Assembly (NCBI RefSeq): GCF_044755465.1
Contig: NZ_JBIVRB010000002.1
Location: 124,001-188,000 of the forward strand
Reading direction: 5' to 3'
DNA length: 64,000 nucleotides
Origin: Peterkaempfera sp044755465
GTDB lineage: Bacteria > Actinomycetota > Actinomycetes > Streptomycetales > Streptomycetaceae
Both the position numbers and the translations under genes were made by a program. Of the stretch, positions 40,808 to 49,987 are shown one piece after another (the stretch's first letter is position 1; each line of letters opens with the position of its first letter). The notes beneath the pieces were generated by a model. It was not told where the DNA came from. It searched no databases and saw only the letters and a program-made list of their open reading frames with translations.

Positions 40808-42214
40808 GTGGTACGAGCAGGCACCGCGCAGGACGAGGTGCATCCGCTGGCGGAGGTCCGGCGGGACCGGGGCTGGAGCTACCAGGACGTCGCCCGGCTG
40901 GTGGCCGAGAACGCGCGGGCACTGGGCGTACCGATGGCCGCCCGCCGGGAGAAGGTGTGGCGCTGGGAGCACTGGGGCGTCATCCCCGAGCGGGACAGCC
41001 AGCGCGCCCTGGCCCGCGCCCTCGGCGTCCCCCACACCGAGCTGGACACCCGGCCGTGGCCCGCCTGGCTCACCGTGGAGCCGGGCCCGCCGACGGCGGG
41101 CTGGCCATGGGACCGGGCGGGCAGCCTCGCCGCGCTCACCGCCTTGCAGACCGCGCCCCCGGCGGACCCCCGCAGCGACCCCGCGCCCGCCGGGCCCGAG
41201 CTGCTGCGGGCGATCGAGGAGTGGACGGCGGCCCCGCCCCCGTCCGCCGCGCCCCCCGCCGTGCCGCCGCAGCGCGAGCAGCCGCCCGGCGGGCCGGTGG
41301 ATGGTGGCCAGGTGGACGGGGGCCAGGTGGACGGGGGCCAGGTGGACGGGGGCCAGCTGGACGACGGCACCCTCGGCTGGCTGGAGCGCGGAGTGCCGGT
41401 GCTGCGCGGGCTGGACGACCGGTTCGGCGGCGAGTCGATACGCGGCCGGGTCGAGGCGGACCTCGCGCTCACCGCCGACCTGCTGCGGCGCGGCGCCCAC
41501 CGGCCCCGCAGCCGCCGCCGGCTCTACCGGGTGGCCGCCGACCTGGCCCAGCTCGGCGGCTGGGCGTGCACCGACGCGGGCCGCTACGGCGCCGCCCAGC
41601 GCTACCACCTGACGGGCCTGCGGGTCGCCCACACCGCCGAGGACCCGCTGCTGACGGCCGGCATCCTGGCCGGGCTCAGCCTGCAAGCGGTCGTCGCCGG
41701 GCAGCCGGCGGAGGCGCTGGCCGCCGCCGACGCCGCCGGGCGCGCGGTGCCGGGCGGCGGTCCGGCCCGGGTGCGGGCGCTGATGGCCACCCGGCGGGCC
41801 CGTGCCCATGCGCTGCTGGGGGAGGAGGTCGCCGGGCGGCGGGCGCTGGCCGACGCCGAGCAGCTGCTCGACGCGTCGGCGGGGGAGGAGGCGCCGTCCT
41901 GGCTCTACTACTTCGACGCGGCGGAACTGGCCGGGCAGGCGGGCAGCGCGCTGCTCGACCTGCGGCTGCCGGGGCAGGCCGCGCCGTTGCTGGAGCGGGC
42001 GCTGACCAGCCAGGACCCGTCCTGTGTACGGGACAGGGCGCTGTACTCGGTGCGGTCGGGCACCGCCGCGCTGCTGCTGGGCGACACCGACCGGGCCCGG
42101 GGACTGGCGCGGCAGGCGGGGCGGTTGGCGGCGTGGTGCGGCTCGCCTCGGCTCGGTGCGGCGCTGGGTGAGCTGCGTGACCGGCTGCCGGAGCCCTCCG
42201 GGGGGCGGCAGTGA
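40808..42214 (+). CDS. HTH/TPR regulator (NsdA-like layout)
   Basis: The protein is 468 residues from GTG 40808 with GGAGG upstream. An N-terminal XRE-like region (HPLAEVRRDRGWSYQDVARLVAENA, then REKVWRWEHWGVIPERDSQRALARALGVP) is followed by a linker and, from about residue 200, TPR-like helices (LYRVAADLAQLGGWACTDAGRYGAAQRYHLTGLRVA and later pairs). This organisation matches streptomycete TPR regulators such as NsdA that influence development and antibiotic production. The linker contains four V-D-G-G-Q pentapeptides coded by a 15-bp tandem repeat (41297-41356). It is the only gene on its transcript. Confidence 0.8.
   Translation: MVRAGTAQDEVHPLAEVRRDRGWSYQDVARLVAENARALGVPMAARREKVWRWEHWGVIPERDSQRALARALGVPHTELDTRPWPAWLTVEPGPPTAGWPWDRAGSLAALTALQTAPPADPRSDPAPAGPELLRAIEEWTAAPPPSAAPPAVPPQREQPPGGPVDGGQVDGGQVDGGQVDGGQLDDGTLGWLERGVPVLRGLDDRFGGESIRGRVEADLALTADLLRRGAHRPRSRRRLYRVAADLAQLGGWACTDAGRYGAAQRYHLTGLRVAHTAEDPLLTAGILAGLSLQAVVAGQPAEALAAADAAGRAVPGGGPARVRALMATRRARAHALLGEEVAGRRALADAEQLLDASAGEEAPSWLYYFDAAELAGQAGSALLDLRLPGQAAPLLERALTSQDPSCVRDRALYSVRSGTAALLLGDTDRARGLARQAGRLAAWCGSPRLGAALGELRDRLPEPSGGRQ
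41297..41356 (+). repeat. Four 15-bp tandem repeats coding VDGGQ
   Basis: Units at 41297, 41312, 41327 and 41342; the last three are identical (GTGGACGGGGGCCAG). They lie in the linker of the TPR regulator. Confidence 0.92.
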
Positions 42215-42397
42215 GGCGGGGGCGCGGGCTGGGGCGCGGTCGGGCGTTCCGTCAGGTGGGCTCTCCGGGGTCCTGTCCGGCGTCCTGTCCGGGGTCCTTT
42301 TCGGGAGGCTGCTCGGAGGGCCGTTCGCAGGGCCGTTCGGGGAGCGGATCGCCGGTGGCCGGATCTCGGTGGCGTGGCGGAAAACCTCCCCCTGTCG

Positions 42398-42411
42398 TGG
42401 GAGCGCTCCCG
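42398..42411. promoter_or_regulatory. CebR-type operator, 13 of 14 bases
   Basis: TGGGAGCGCTCCCG matches the CebR operator TGGGAGCGCTCCCA except the last base. Confidence 0.85.
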
Positions 42412-42601
42412 CAGAGGCCCGTTACGGTCGAAAGTTGCCTTCGAGAAGTGAAGACGCGCGGTGGTCTTGACGCGCTCGTGACACTGCTGGCTTCATGTGT
42501 AGCGATTCGCTGACTCCTTCCGACTGCGAGAAGTGGAGACCGGTCCCGCCCCCGGGCCCGTACTTCCCGTGACGCTGCCGGGGCTGATGGCCACCGACGT
42601 C

Positions 42602-42615
42602 TGGGAGCGCTCCCA
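42602..42615. promoter_or_regulatory. CebR operator, perfect match
   Basis: TGGGAGCGCTCCCA is the known binding site of CebR, the cello-oligosaccharide-responsive LacI-family repressor of streptomycete cellulose genes. It lies 41 bp before the GH9 start. Confidence 0.93.
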
Positions 42616-42656
42616 CCCGAGCCCCGTTCCACCCACCCGGCGAAAGGCCCCCACCC

Positions 42657-45176
42657 GTGCCTCCCGTCACCACCCGTCCCGGTCGCCGCCGCAGGGCCGT
42701 GGCCCTGCTCTCCGGCGCGCTGCTGCTCGCGGCCGGGGCCGCCACCGGCAGCCCCGCGGCCCTCGCCGCCACGGCGGCCCCCGGCGCGGCGCCGCAGGCG
42801 GCCGCCGCCGACACCGGCTCCCCGGTCCGCGTCAACCAGCTGGGCTACCTGCCCGACGGGCCCAAGAACGCCACCGTGGTGAGCAGCGCCACCACGCCGC
42901 TGGCCTGGCAGCTGCGCAACGCGGCCGGCGCCACCGTCGCCTCCGGCAGCACCGTCGTGCACGGCGCCGACGCCGCCTCCGGCGACAGCACCCACCTGGT
43001 GGACTTCTCCGCGTACACCGGCACCGGCACCGGCTTCACCCTGGCGGTGGCCGGGCAGACCAGCTACCCGTTCGACATCGCGGCCGACCTCTACGCCGGG
43101 CTGCGCTCGGACAGCCTCAACTTCTTCTACCAGCAGCGCAGCGGCATCGCCATCGACGCCTCGCTGGCCGGCGGCGCGGCCTACGCCCGCCCGGCCGGAC
43201 ACCTCGGCGTGGCGCCCAACAAGGGCGACACCAGCGTCCCCTGCCAGGCGGGCGTCTGCGACTACGGCCTCGATGTGCGCGGCGGCTGGTACGACGCGGG
43301 CGACCAGGGCAAGTACGTCGTCAACGGCGGCATCGCCGCCTGGCAGCTGGTCAACTCCTTCGAGCGCGCCAAGCGGGCCGGCACCGACGCCGCGCTCGGC
43401 GACTCCACGCTGCGCGTCCCCGAGCGCGGCAACGGCGTGCCCGATGTGCTGGACGAGGCCCGCTGGGAGCTGGAGTTCCTGATGCGGATGCAGGTCCCGG
43501 CCGGCAAGCCGCTGGCCGGCATGGCGTTCCACAAGATCCACGACGCCGACTGGACCGGCCTGCCCACCCGCCCCGAGCAGGACAGCCAGCAGCGCGAGCT
43601 GCACAAGCCGTCCACCGCCGCCACCCTCAACCTGGCCGCCACCGCCGCCCAGTGCGCCCGCGTCTACGCCCCGTACGACGCCGCCTTCGCCGCCAGGTGC
43701 CTGGACTCCGCCCGCCGCGCCTGGACCGCAGCCAAGGCCAACCCGGCCCTGCTGGCCCCCGCCTCGGACGGCACCGGCGGCGGCTCCTACGACGACGCCA
43801 ACGTGGGCGACGAGTTCTACTGGGCCGCCGCCGAGCTCTACGCCACCACCGGCGAGGCGCAGTACCGCGACGCGGTCACCGGCTCCACCTACCACACCTC
43901 GGCCGTCTTCAGCCCCGGCGGCTTCTCCTGGGGCGACACCGCCGCGCTGGGCCGGATCACCCTGGCCACCGTCCCCAACGGCCTGCCCGCCGCCGACCTG
44001 GCCCGCATCCGCGCCTCGGTGACCGACGCCGCCGACGGCTACCTCGCCACCATGGCCGCCCAGGGCTACGCCGTGCCGCTGCCCGCCGACGGCTATGTGT
44101 GGGGCTCCAACAGCCAGGTCGCCAACAACGCCGTGGTGATCGCGGTGGCGTACGAGCTGACCGGGCAGCAGCGCTACCGCGACGGCGCGCTCCAGACGCT
44201 CGACTACCTGCTCGGCCGCAACGCCCTCAACCAGTCGTACGTGTCCGGCTACGGCGAGCACGCTTCGGAGAACGAGCACCACCGCTTCTGGGCCCACGAG
44301 TACGACGCCTCGCTGCCGCACCCGCCGCCCGGCTCCTTCGCGGGCGGCCCCAACTCCGGCCTCCAGGACCCGGTGGCCGAAGCCGAGCTGACCGGCTGCC
44401 GGCCCGCCACGTGCTACATCGACGACATCGGCTCGTACTCCACCAACGAGGTGGCGATCAACTGGAACGCCCCGCTCGCCTGGCTGGCGTCCTTCGCCGC
44501 CGACGACCCGGGCGGCTCCGGTGAGCCGCAGCCGGTCACCCCCAAGGTGCTGGTGAACCCGTCCGCCGTCACCGTCCCCGAGGGCTCCAGCGCCACCGTC
44601 GGCGTCCGGCTCTCCGGCGCCCCCAAGCAGAACGTCACCGTCACCGTCACCCGGACCTCCGGCGACCAGGACCTCACGGTCGCGGCCGGCGCCACCCTGG
44701 TCTTCACCCCGGCGAACTGGGCCACCGCGCAGCCGGTGACCATCGCCGCCGCCCAGGACGCCGACACCGTCGACGGCAGCGCCGTCTTCACCGTCGCCGG
44801 AGCGGGCGCCGACAGCGCCACCTTCACCGCCACCGAGGCCGACGACGACAAGGCTCCGGCGGCCGGCTGCTCGGTCACGTACCACGTCGACAGCGCGTGG
44901 GGCGACGGCCTCACCGCCACCGTGACGGTGAAGAACACCGGCCAGAGCACCATCAAGGGCTGGACCCTCGGCTGGTCCTTCCCCGGCAACCAGCGGATCA
45001 CCAACGCCTGGAACGCCACCGTCACCCAGAACGGAGCGGCCGTGACTGCCAAGGACGCCGGTTGGAACGGCACCCTGGCGCCCGGCGGCACCGGAAGCTT
45101 CGGCTTCCAGGCCGGCTACTCCGGCAGCAACACCGCACCGACGCAGTTCACCCTGAACGGCGTTGCCTGCGGCTGA
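42657..45176 (+). CDS. Secreted GH9 cellulase with CBM2
   Basis: The protein is 839 residues from GTG 42657. A long signal peptide (RRRRAVALLSGALLLAAGAATG) precedes an Ig-like CelD_N domain starting VRVNQLGYLPDGPKNA. The GH9 catalytic module follows (about 135-620) with VRGGWYDAGDQGKYVVNGG (catalytic Asp pair), ENEHHRFWAHEYD, and STNEVAINWNAPLAWLASFA (proton-donor Glu). Then comes a Calx-beta/FN3-like module (VLVNPSAVTVPEGSSATVGVRL) and a C-terminal CBM2 (about 735-839), with flanking Cys and Trp residues for cellulose binding. It is an endo- or processive endoglucanase acting outside the cell, induced through two CebR boxes. Confidence 0.95.
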   Translation: MPPVTTRPGRRRRAVALLSGALLLAAGAATGSPAALAATAAPGAAPQAAAADTGSPVRVNQLGYLPDGPKNATVVSSATTPLAWQLRNAAGATVASGSTVVHGADAASGDSTHLVDFSAYTGTGTGFTLAVAGQTSYPFDIAADLYAGLRSDSLNFFYQQRSGIAIDASLAGGAAYARPAGHLGVAPNKGDTSVPCQAGVCDYGLDVRGGWYDAGDQGKYVVNGGIAAWQLVNSFERAKRAGTDAALGDSTLRVPERGNGVPDVLDEARWELEFLMRMQVPAGKPLAGMAFHKIHDADWTGLPTRPEQDSQQRELHKPSTAATLNLAATAAQCARVYAPYDAAFAARCLDSARRAWTAAKANPALLAPASDGTGGGSYDDANVGDEFYWAAAELYATTGEAQYRDAVTGSTYHTSAVFSPGGFSWGDTAALGRITLATVPNGLPAADLARIRASVTDAADGYLATMAAQGYAVPLPADGYVWGSNSQVANNAVVIAVAYELTGQQRYRDGALQTLDYLLGRNALNQSYVSGYGEHASENEHHRFWAHEYDASLPHPPPGSFAGGPNSGLQDPVAEAELTGCRPATCYIDDIGSYSTNEVAINWNAPLAWLASFAADDPGGSGEPQPVTPKVLVNPSAVTVPEGSSATVGVRLSGAPKQNVTVTVTRTSGDQDLTVAAGATLVFTPANWATAQPVTIAAAQDADTVDGSAVFTVAGAGADSATFTATEADDDKAPAAGCSVTYHVDSAWGDGLTATVTVKNTGQSTIKGWTLGWSFPGNQRITNAWNATVTQNGAAVTAKDAGWNGTLAPGGTGSFGFQAGYSGSNTAPTQFTLNGVACG

Positions 45177-45269
45177 CCTCCGTACGGGGCGCCGGACCGT
45201 CCCCCGGCGCCCCGCACAGGTCCGCATGACCGAGCCCCCACCCAGGCTTGCGAGAGGAAGCGGAAGACC

Positions 45270-46520
45270 ATGACCCGTACCACACGCCGTACCCGAACCC
45301 CGTTGATAGCCGCTGCGGCCGCCATGTTCGCCGCCGCCGCAGCGCTGCTGCCACTGCCCTCGGCCCAGGCCGCCGCCGCATCCGGCTGCACGGTCGACTA
45401 CACCCTGAACCAGTGGGCCGGCGGCTACACCGCCGACGTCAAGATCACCAACCTCGGCCCGGCCGTCAACGGCTGGACCCTGAAGTGGACCTACGGCGCC
45501 GACGAGCACATCACCTCGGCCTGGAACGCCACCGTCACCCAGAGCGGCAAGGCCGTCACCGCCACCGACGTCGGCTGGAACGCCTCCATCGCGACCGGCG
45601 GCACCGCGAGCTTCGGCTTCCAGGGCACCTGGAGCATCGCCGACCCGATCCCCGCCAACTTCTCGCTCAACGGCACCGGCTGCAACGGCGCGCCCAACCC
45701 GACCGCCTCCGACACGGTCAAGCCCACCACGCCGCCGCCCACCACCCCGCCGACCTCCCCGACCCCGACCCCGAGCAAGACCACCGCCCCGCCGACCACG
45801 CCGCCGCCCACCACCCCGCAGCCCCAGACCGGCTGCGGCACCGCCGCCGCCGTCTGCTCCGGCTTCGAGGACCAGACCGGCTCCAGCCCCAGCGGTGACT
45901 GGCAGATCATCACCCCCGACTGCCAGGGCTCCGGCACGGCCACCATCGACACCAGCGTGGCGCACAGCGGCAGCCGCTCGCTGCGCATCAACGGCCAGGC
46001 CGGCTACTGCAACCACGTCTTCGTCGGCACCACCCGCAACGTCTCCTCGGTCGGCCCGGTGTTCTACGCCCGGCTGTGGGTCCGGCACACCACCGCGCTG
46101 CCGGCCGCGCACGTCGCCGCGATCACCATGGCGGACTCCAACGACGGCGGCCGCGACCTGCGGTTCGGTGGTCAGAACAGCGCCATGCAGTGGAACCGGC
46201 AGTCCGACGACTCGACCCTGCCCGAGCAGAGCCCGGCCGGTGTGGCGCAGTCCGCGCCGCTGCCGACCAACACCTGGAACTGCCTGCGGTTCGAGATCGA
46301 CACCACCAAGCAGTCCATGCGCACCTACCTCAACGACTCCGAGGTCCCCGGCCTGCACGTGGACGGCGTCCCCACCCACGACATCGACAGCCAGTGGCTG
46401 AGCCGCAGCACGGCACCCCGCCCGACCACCTTCCGGCTCGGCTGGGAGAGCTACGGCGGCGGTGACGACACCCTGTGGTACGACGATGTCGCGGTCGGGT
46501 CGCAGCCGCTGAGCTGCTGA
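45270..46520 (+). CDS. Secreted CBM2 protein with Cip1-like domain
   Basis: The protein is 416 residues from ATG 45270. A signal peptide with RTTRRTRT then a hydrophobic Ala core is followed by a CBM2 (about 38-142) starting SGCTVDYTLNQWAGGYTADVKI, a Thr/Pro linker (PTTPPPTTPPTSPTPTPSK), and a C-terminal domain (about 190-416) with CSGFEDQTG, FYARLWVRHTTALPAAHVAAITM, LRFGGQNSAMQWNR and RTYLNDSEVPGLHVDG. That domain matches the layout of Cip1 from Trichoderma, a secreted beta-jelly-roll protein with lyase-like relatives. It is 93 bp downstream of the GH9 gene and likely co-induced. Confidence 0.87.
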   Translation: MTRTTRRTRTPLIAAAAAMFAAAAALLPLPSAQAAAASGCTVDYTLNQWAGGYTADVKITNLGPAVNGWTLKWTYGADEHITSAWNATVTQSGKAVTATDVGWNASIATGGTASFGFQGTWSIADPIPANFSLNGTGCNGAPNPTASDTVKPTTPPPTTPPTSPTPTPSKTTAPPTTPPPTTPQPQTGCGTAAAVCSGFEDQTGSSPSGDWQIITPDCQGSGTATIDTSVAHSGSRSLRINGQAGYCNHVFVGTTRNVSSVGPVFYARLWVRHTTALPAAHVAAITMADSNDGGRDLRFGGQNSAMQWNRQSDDSTLPEQSPAGVAQSAPLPTNTWNCLRFEIDTTKQSMRTYLNDSEVPGLHVDGVPTHDIDSQWLSRSTAPRPTTFRLGWESYGGGDDTLWYDDVAVGSQPLSC

Positions 46521-46556
46521 GCGGCTGAGCTGCTGACACCGCGCCGCTGATCCGGC

Positions 46557-46597
46557 CGCCGCGCGCCCCGATGTCGGTGACATCGGGGCGCGCGGCG
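46557..46597 (+). terminator. 19-bp perfect hairpin after the cellulose genes
   Basis: Bases 46557-46575 pair perfectly with 46579-46597 around a 3-nt loop, 36 bp after the Cip1-like stop codon. No T-tract follows. Confidence 0.85.
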
Positions 46598-46666
46598 CGC
46601 AGGATGTCCCCCGGAGACCGCCGGCCGGCAAGGCGGCCGGCGGCCCGCCGCAGAGAGGAACCACCC

Positions 46667-47542
46667 GTGGCCGACACGACCTCCGTCGCCGTCCTGGGCA
46701 CCGGCATCATGGGAGCGGCGATGGCCCGCAACCTGGCCCGCGCCGGCCTCGACGTACGGGTCTGGAACCGCACCCGGGCCAAGGCCGAGCCGCTCGCCGC
46801 CGACGGCGCCACCGTCGCCGACAGCCCGGCGGAGGCGGTGCGCGACGCCGATGTGGTGCTCACCATGCTGTACGACGGCCCGGCCGCCCTGGACGCCGTA
46901 CGGGAGGCGGCGCCCGGACTGCGCGCCGGAGCGGTGTGGGCGCAGTGCTCCACCGCCGGCCTCGCGGCGCAGCCCGCCCTCGCGGCGCTGGCCGACGAGT
47001 ACGGCCTGCGGTACGTGGACGCGCCGGTGCTCGGCACCCGCAAGCCCGCCGAGGACGGGCAGCTGGTGGTGCTGGCGGCCGGTCCGGCCGATGTCCGGCC
47101 GGTGCTGGCGCCGGTCTTCGACGCCGTCGGCAGCCGTACGACCTGGGTCGGGGAGGACGGCGCGAGCGGCGCCGCCACCCGGCTCAAGCTGGTCTGCAAC
47201 AGCTGGGTGCTGGCCGTCACCCACGGCACCGCCGAGGCGCTGTCGCTGGCGCGCGGGCTGGGGGTGGACGCGCGGGCGTTCCTGGACGCGGTCTCGGGCG
47301 GCGCCCTGGACATGGGCTATCTGCGGGCCAAGTCGGCGGCCATCCTGTCCGCCGACTACACCCCGAGCTTCACCGTGACGAACGCCGAGAAGGACGCCCG
47401 GCTGATCGTGGCGGCCGGCCGGGAGGCGGGCGTCGCCCTGGACGTCGCCGCCGCCGGTGCCGAGCGCTTCCGCCGCGCCGCCGCCCAGGGGCACGCCGAC
47501 CAGGACATGGTCGCCTCCTACTTCGCCTCCTTCGAGGACTGA
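46667..47542 (+). CDS. NAD(P)-dependent beta-hydroxyacid dehydrogenase family
   Basis: The protein is 291 residues from GTG 46667, with AGAGAGGAA upstream. The Rossmann motif GTGIMG (11-16) opens the chain, followed by VWNRTRAKAEPL with an Arg pair suited to NADP. VLTMLYDGPAALDAV, YVDAPVLGTRKPAEDGQL and RLKLVCNSWVLA with the catalytic Lys identify the 3-hydroxyisobutyrate dehydrogenase / tartronate semialdehyde reductase / glyoxylate reductase family. The enzyme would reduce a semialdehyde or keto acid in the cytoplasm. The final Glu-Asp-stop codons form the first unit of a 17-bp tandem repeat that continues past the gene. Confidence 0.92.
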   Translation: MADTTSVAVLGTGIMGAAMARNLARAGLDVRVWNRTRAKAEPLAADGATVADSPAEAVRDADVVLTMLYDGPAALDAVREAAPGLRAGAVWAQCSTAGLAAQPALAALADEYGLRYVDAPVLGTRKPAEDGQLVVLAAGPADVRPVLAPVFDAVGSRTTWVGEDGASGAATRLKLVCNSWVLAVTHGTAEALSLARGLGVDARAFLDAVSGGALDMGYLRAKSAAILSADYTPSFTVTNAEKDARLIVAAGREAGVALDVAAAGAERFRRAAAQGHADQDMVASYFASFED

Positions 47543-47651
47543 CCCCGGCCGAGGACTGACCCCGGCCGAGGACTGACCCCGGCCGAGGACTGATCCCGGC
47601 CGAGGACCGGTCCCGGGCGAGGACTGACCCCGGCCGAGGGCCGATCCCGGC
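47534..47651 (+). repeat. Seven copies of a 17-bp tandem repeat
   Basis: GAGGACTGACCCCGGCC is repeated from 47534 in units at 47551, 47568, 47585, 47602, 47619 and 47636, with substitutions in copies 4, 5 and 7. The first unit contains the stop codon of the dehydrogenase gene. Confidence 0.95.
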
Positions 47652-47656
47652 GGTAC

Positions 47657-47702
47657 GCCGCTGCGGCCCCCGGCGGTGCCTGCCGCCGGGGGCCGCAGCG
47701 GC
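47657..47702. terminator. 20-bp perfect hairpin between convergent genes
   Basis: Bases 47657-47676 pair perfectly with 47683-47702 around a 6-nt loop. It lies just before the end of the convergent MMPL gene. Confidence 0.88.
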
Positions 47703-47711
47703 CGGGCGCGG

Positions 47712-49925
47712 TCAGCCCCGGCCGGCGGGCTCCTCCACCCGCTCGTCGCGCGACCCGGACGCGGGCTCCTCGGGCGACCCCGGGCCCTCCACGTCGACCC
47801 GGGGCAGCAGCCGGTCCAGCCAGGACGGCAGCCACCAGTTGCCCCGCCCCAGCAGCGCGGTCACCGCCGGGACCAGCGCGGTCCGCAGCACCACCGCGTC
47901 CAGCAGCACCGCCACCGCCAGGCCGAGCCCGGCCATCTTCACCACCCGGTCGCCGCCCAGCACGAACGACCCGAAGACCAGCACCATGATCGCCGCGGCG
48001 GCGGTGATGGTCCGCCCGGTGGCGGCCAGCCCGTGCACCACCGCCTCCCGGGTGTCGCCGCGCCGGCGCCACTCCTCCTGGATGCGGCTGATCAGGAACA
48101 CCTCGTAGTCCATCGACAGCCCGAACAGCCCGGCGAAGAGCAGCACCGGAACGTACGGCTCCACCGGACCGGTGCCGTCCACCCCGATCAGCCCGCCCAG
48201 CCAGCCCCACTGGAAGACGGCGGTGATCACCCCGAAGGCCGTGCCCGCCGCCAGCAGGTTCATCAGCGCGGCGGTCAGCGGGATCAGCACGCTGCGGAAG
48301 ACCAGCATCAGCAGCAGGAAGGAGATGGCGACCACCGCCCCGATGAACAGCGGCAGCCGGTCGGTGACCGCCCGCGCGAAGTCGGCGTTGGCCGCCGTGG
48401 TGCCGCCCACGTGCAGCTCGGCCCCGGTGCCCCGCACGGCCGCCGGGACCACCCGGTCGCGCACGGTGCGTACCAGATCGTAGGTGGCCCGGTCCTGCGG
48501 CGCGCTGCGCGGGTAGACGGTGACCACCGCGATCCGCCCGCCGCCGGTGGCCGGCAGCAGCTGGGCCGGCGCCACCCGCGCCACCTGCGGCAGCTCCGCC
48601 AGCTGTGCGGCGGCGCGCTGCACGGCCTGCTCGGCCCCGGCGCCGTCGGCCCGTCCGGTGACCACCAGCGGCCCGCCGAATCCGGGGCCGAACCCCTCGG
48701 TCAGCAGGTCGTACCCCTGGCGGGTCGTCGTCCCCTTGGCGTCGACACCGGCGTCCGAGATGCCCAGCCGCATCGACAGGAACGGCAGCGCCAGCACCAC
48801 GATCACCACCAGCGAGGCCAGACCCGGCAGCAGCGGGCGCCGCACCACCCCGCGCGCCCACGCCCCCCAGCGGCGCCCCTCCGCGCCGTCCGCCCACTCG
48901 CCCGCCGCCAGCCGCCGCCGCTCCCGCTTGGAGAGCACCCGGTCACCCAGCAGCCGCAGCAGCGCGGGCAGCAGGGTCAGCGCCGCGACCATGGTGAGCA
49001 GTACGGCCACGGAGGCGCCCACCGCCAGGCCGTACAGGAAGTCCAGCCGCACCAGGAACATGCCCAGCAGCGCCACGCAGACGGTGATGCCCGCGAACAG
49101 CACGCTGCGCCCGGACGTCTCGGCGGCCTCGCCCAGCGCCCGGACCGGGGTGAGCCCGGCCAGCAGGCCCTGGCGGTAGCGGGTGACCAGGAAGAGCGCG
49201 TAGTCCACCCCGACGCCGAGGCCGATCAGCGCGGCTATCTCCGGGCTGACCTGGGCCATGTCCATCACATGGGTGAGCAGCCCGACCACCGCGAGGCCGG
49301 TGCCGACCGAGATTCCGGCGGTGAGCACCGGCAGCAGCATGGAGAAGAGCGAGCCGAAGGTGACCAGCAGCACCAGCGCGGCGGCGAGGAGCCCGATCCA
49401 GGCGCCGCCCAGGTCCGGCGGCGAGGCCCGCTTGGCGACCGCGCCGACCACCGCCGCCCGCACCCCGTCGCCGTCCGCCGCCCGCACGGTGTCGACCAGC
49501 TGCCGCGCCTGGTCGGTGCTGACGTCATTGGCCGGCCCGCCGTAGGCGACGACGGCGAAGGCGGTACGGCCGTCCGGGGAGACCTGGGCCCGGCCCTGCT
49601 CGGTGTACGGGGAGACCACCTGGGCGACCTGTGGCAGCCGGGCGACCTCGGCCAGCATCGGTTCGACGCGGGCGCGCACGGTCGCGGAGCCGGTGCCCGC
49701 GTCGGCGCTGAAGACGATGCGCTCCTGGTCGCCGCCCTGGCCGCCGCCCTGCACCTCGGTCAGCAGGGCCTGCGCCCGGGTGCTGTCGGAGGCGGGCAGC
49801 TTCAGGGTGTCGCGGTAGTCGCTCCCGGCGGCGGCGCCGGCGGCGGTGAGAGCGGCCAGCACCAGGAGCCAGCCGGATATCACCCACCAGGAGCGCCGGT
49901 GGCAGAAGAGGACGAGTGATCGCAT
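47712..49925 (-). CDS. MMPL family membrane exporter
   Basis: The protein is 737 residues from ATG 49925. It has the RND/MMPL plan of two halves, each with one helix, a large periplasm-side loop and five helices. The proton-relay motifs are GVGVDYALFLVTRYRQGL in the first half and FGLSMDYEVFLISRIQEEW in the second. A helix precedes the loop containing KLPASDSTRAQALLTEVQG. Actinobacterial MMPL proteins export lipids, siderophores or drugs by proton antiport. It follows a tetR gene by 62 bp on the same strand, and the tetR promoter carries two operators. Confidence 0.94.
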   Translation of the reverse strand: MRSLVLFCHRRSWWVISGWLLVLAALTAAGAAAGSDYRDTLKLPASDSTRAQALLTEVQGGGQGGDQERIVFSADAGTGSATVRARVEPMLAEVARLPQVAQVVSPYTEQGRAQVSPDGRTAFAVVAYGGPANDVSTDQARQLVDTVRAADGDGVRAAVVGAVAKRASPPDLGGAWIGLLAAALVLLVTFGSLFSMLLPVLTAGISVGTGLAVVGLLTHVMDMAQVSPEIAALIGLGVGVDYALFLVTRYRQGLLAGLTPVRALGEAAETSGRSVLFAGITVCVALLGMFLVRLDFLYGLAVGASVAVLLTMVAALTLLPALLRLLGDRVLSKRERRRLAAGEWADGAEGRRWGAWARGVVRRPLLPGLASLVVIVVLALPFLSMRLGISDAGVDAKGTTTRQGYDLLTEGFGPGFGGPLVVTGRADGAGAEQAVQRAAAQLAELPQVARVAPAQLLPATGGGRIAVVTVYPRSAPQDRATYDLVRTVRDRVVPAAVRGTGAELHVGGTTAANADFARAVTDRLPLFIGAVVAISFLLLMLVFRSVLIPLTAALMNLLAAGTAFGVITAVFQWGWLGGLIGVDGTGPVEPYVPVLLFAGLFGLSMDYEVFLISRIQEEWRRRGDTREAVVHGLAATGRTITAAAAIMVLVFGSFVLGGDRVVKMAGLGLAVAVLLDAVVLRTALVPAVTALLGRGNWWLPSWLDRLLPRVDVEGPGSPEEPASGSRDERVEEPAGRG

Positions 49926-49987
49926 GCGGGGTTCCCTCCACCGGCTCCGGGTGGGAGCCGGTTCGCTGCGGATGCGGATGTAGGGGC

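Larger units (their letters stand above)
42215..42656. other. Regulatory region upstream of the cellulase gene
   Basis: This 442-bp stretch has no supported gene. It contains two CebR-type palindromes (42398-42411 and 42602-42615), a TTGACG hexamer at 42467-42472 between them, and direct repeats of CGAGAAGTG near 42442 and 42526. Confidence 0.6.

Noticed and set aside
47534..47651. 17-bp array considered as CRISPR or attachment site
   Set aside because: There are no spacers, integrase or tRNA. It is a simple tandem repeat.
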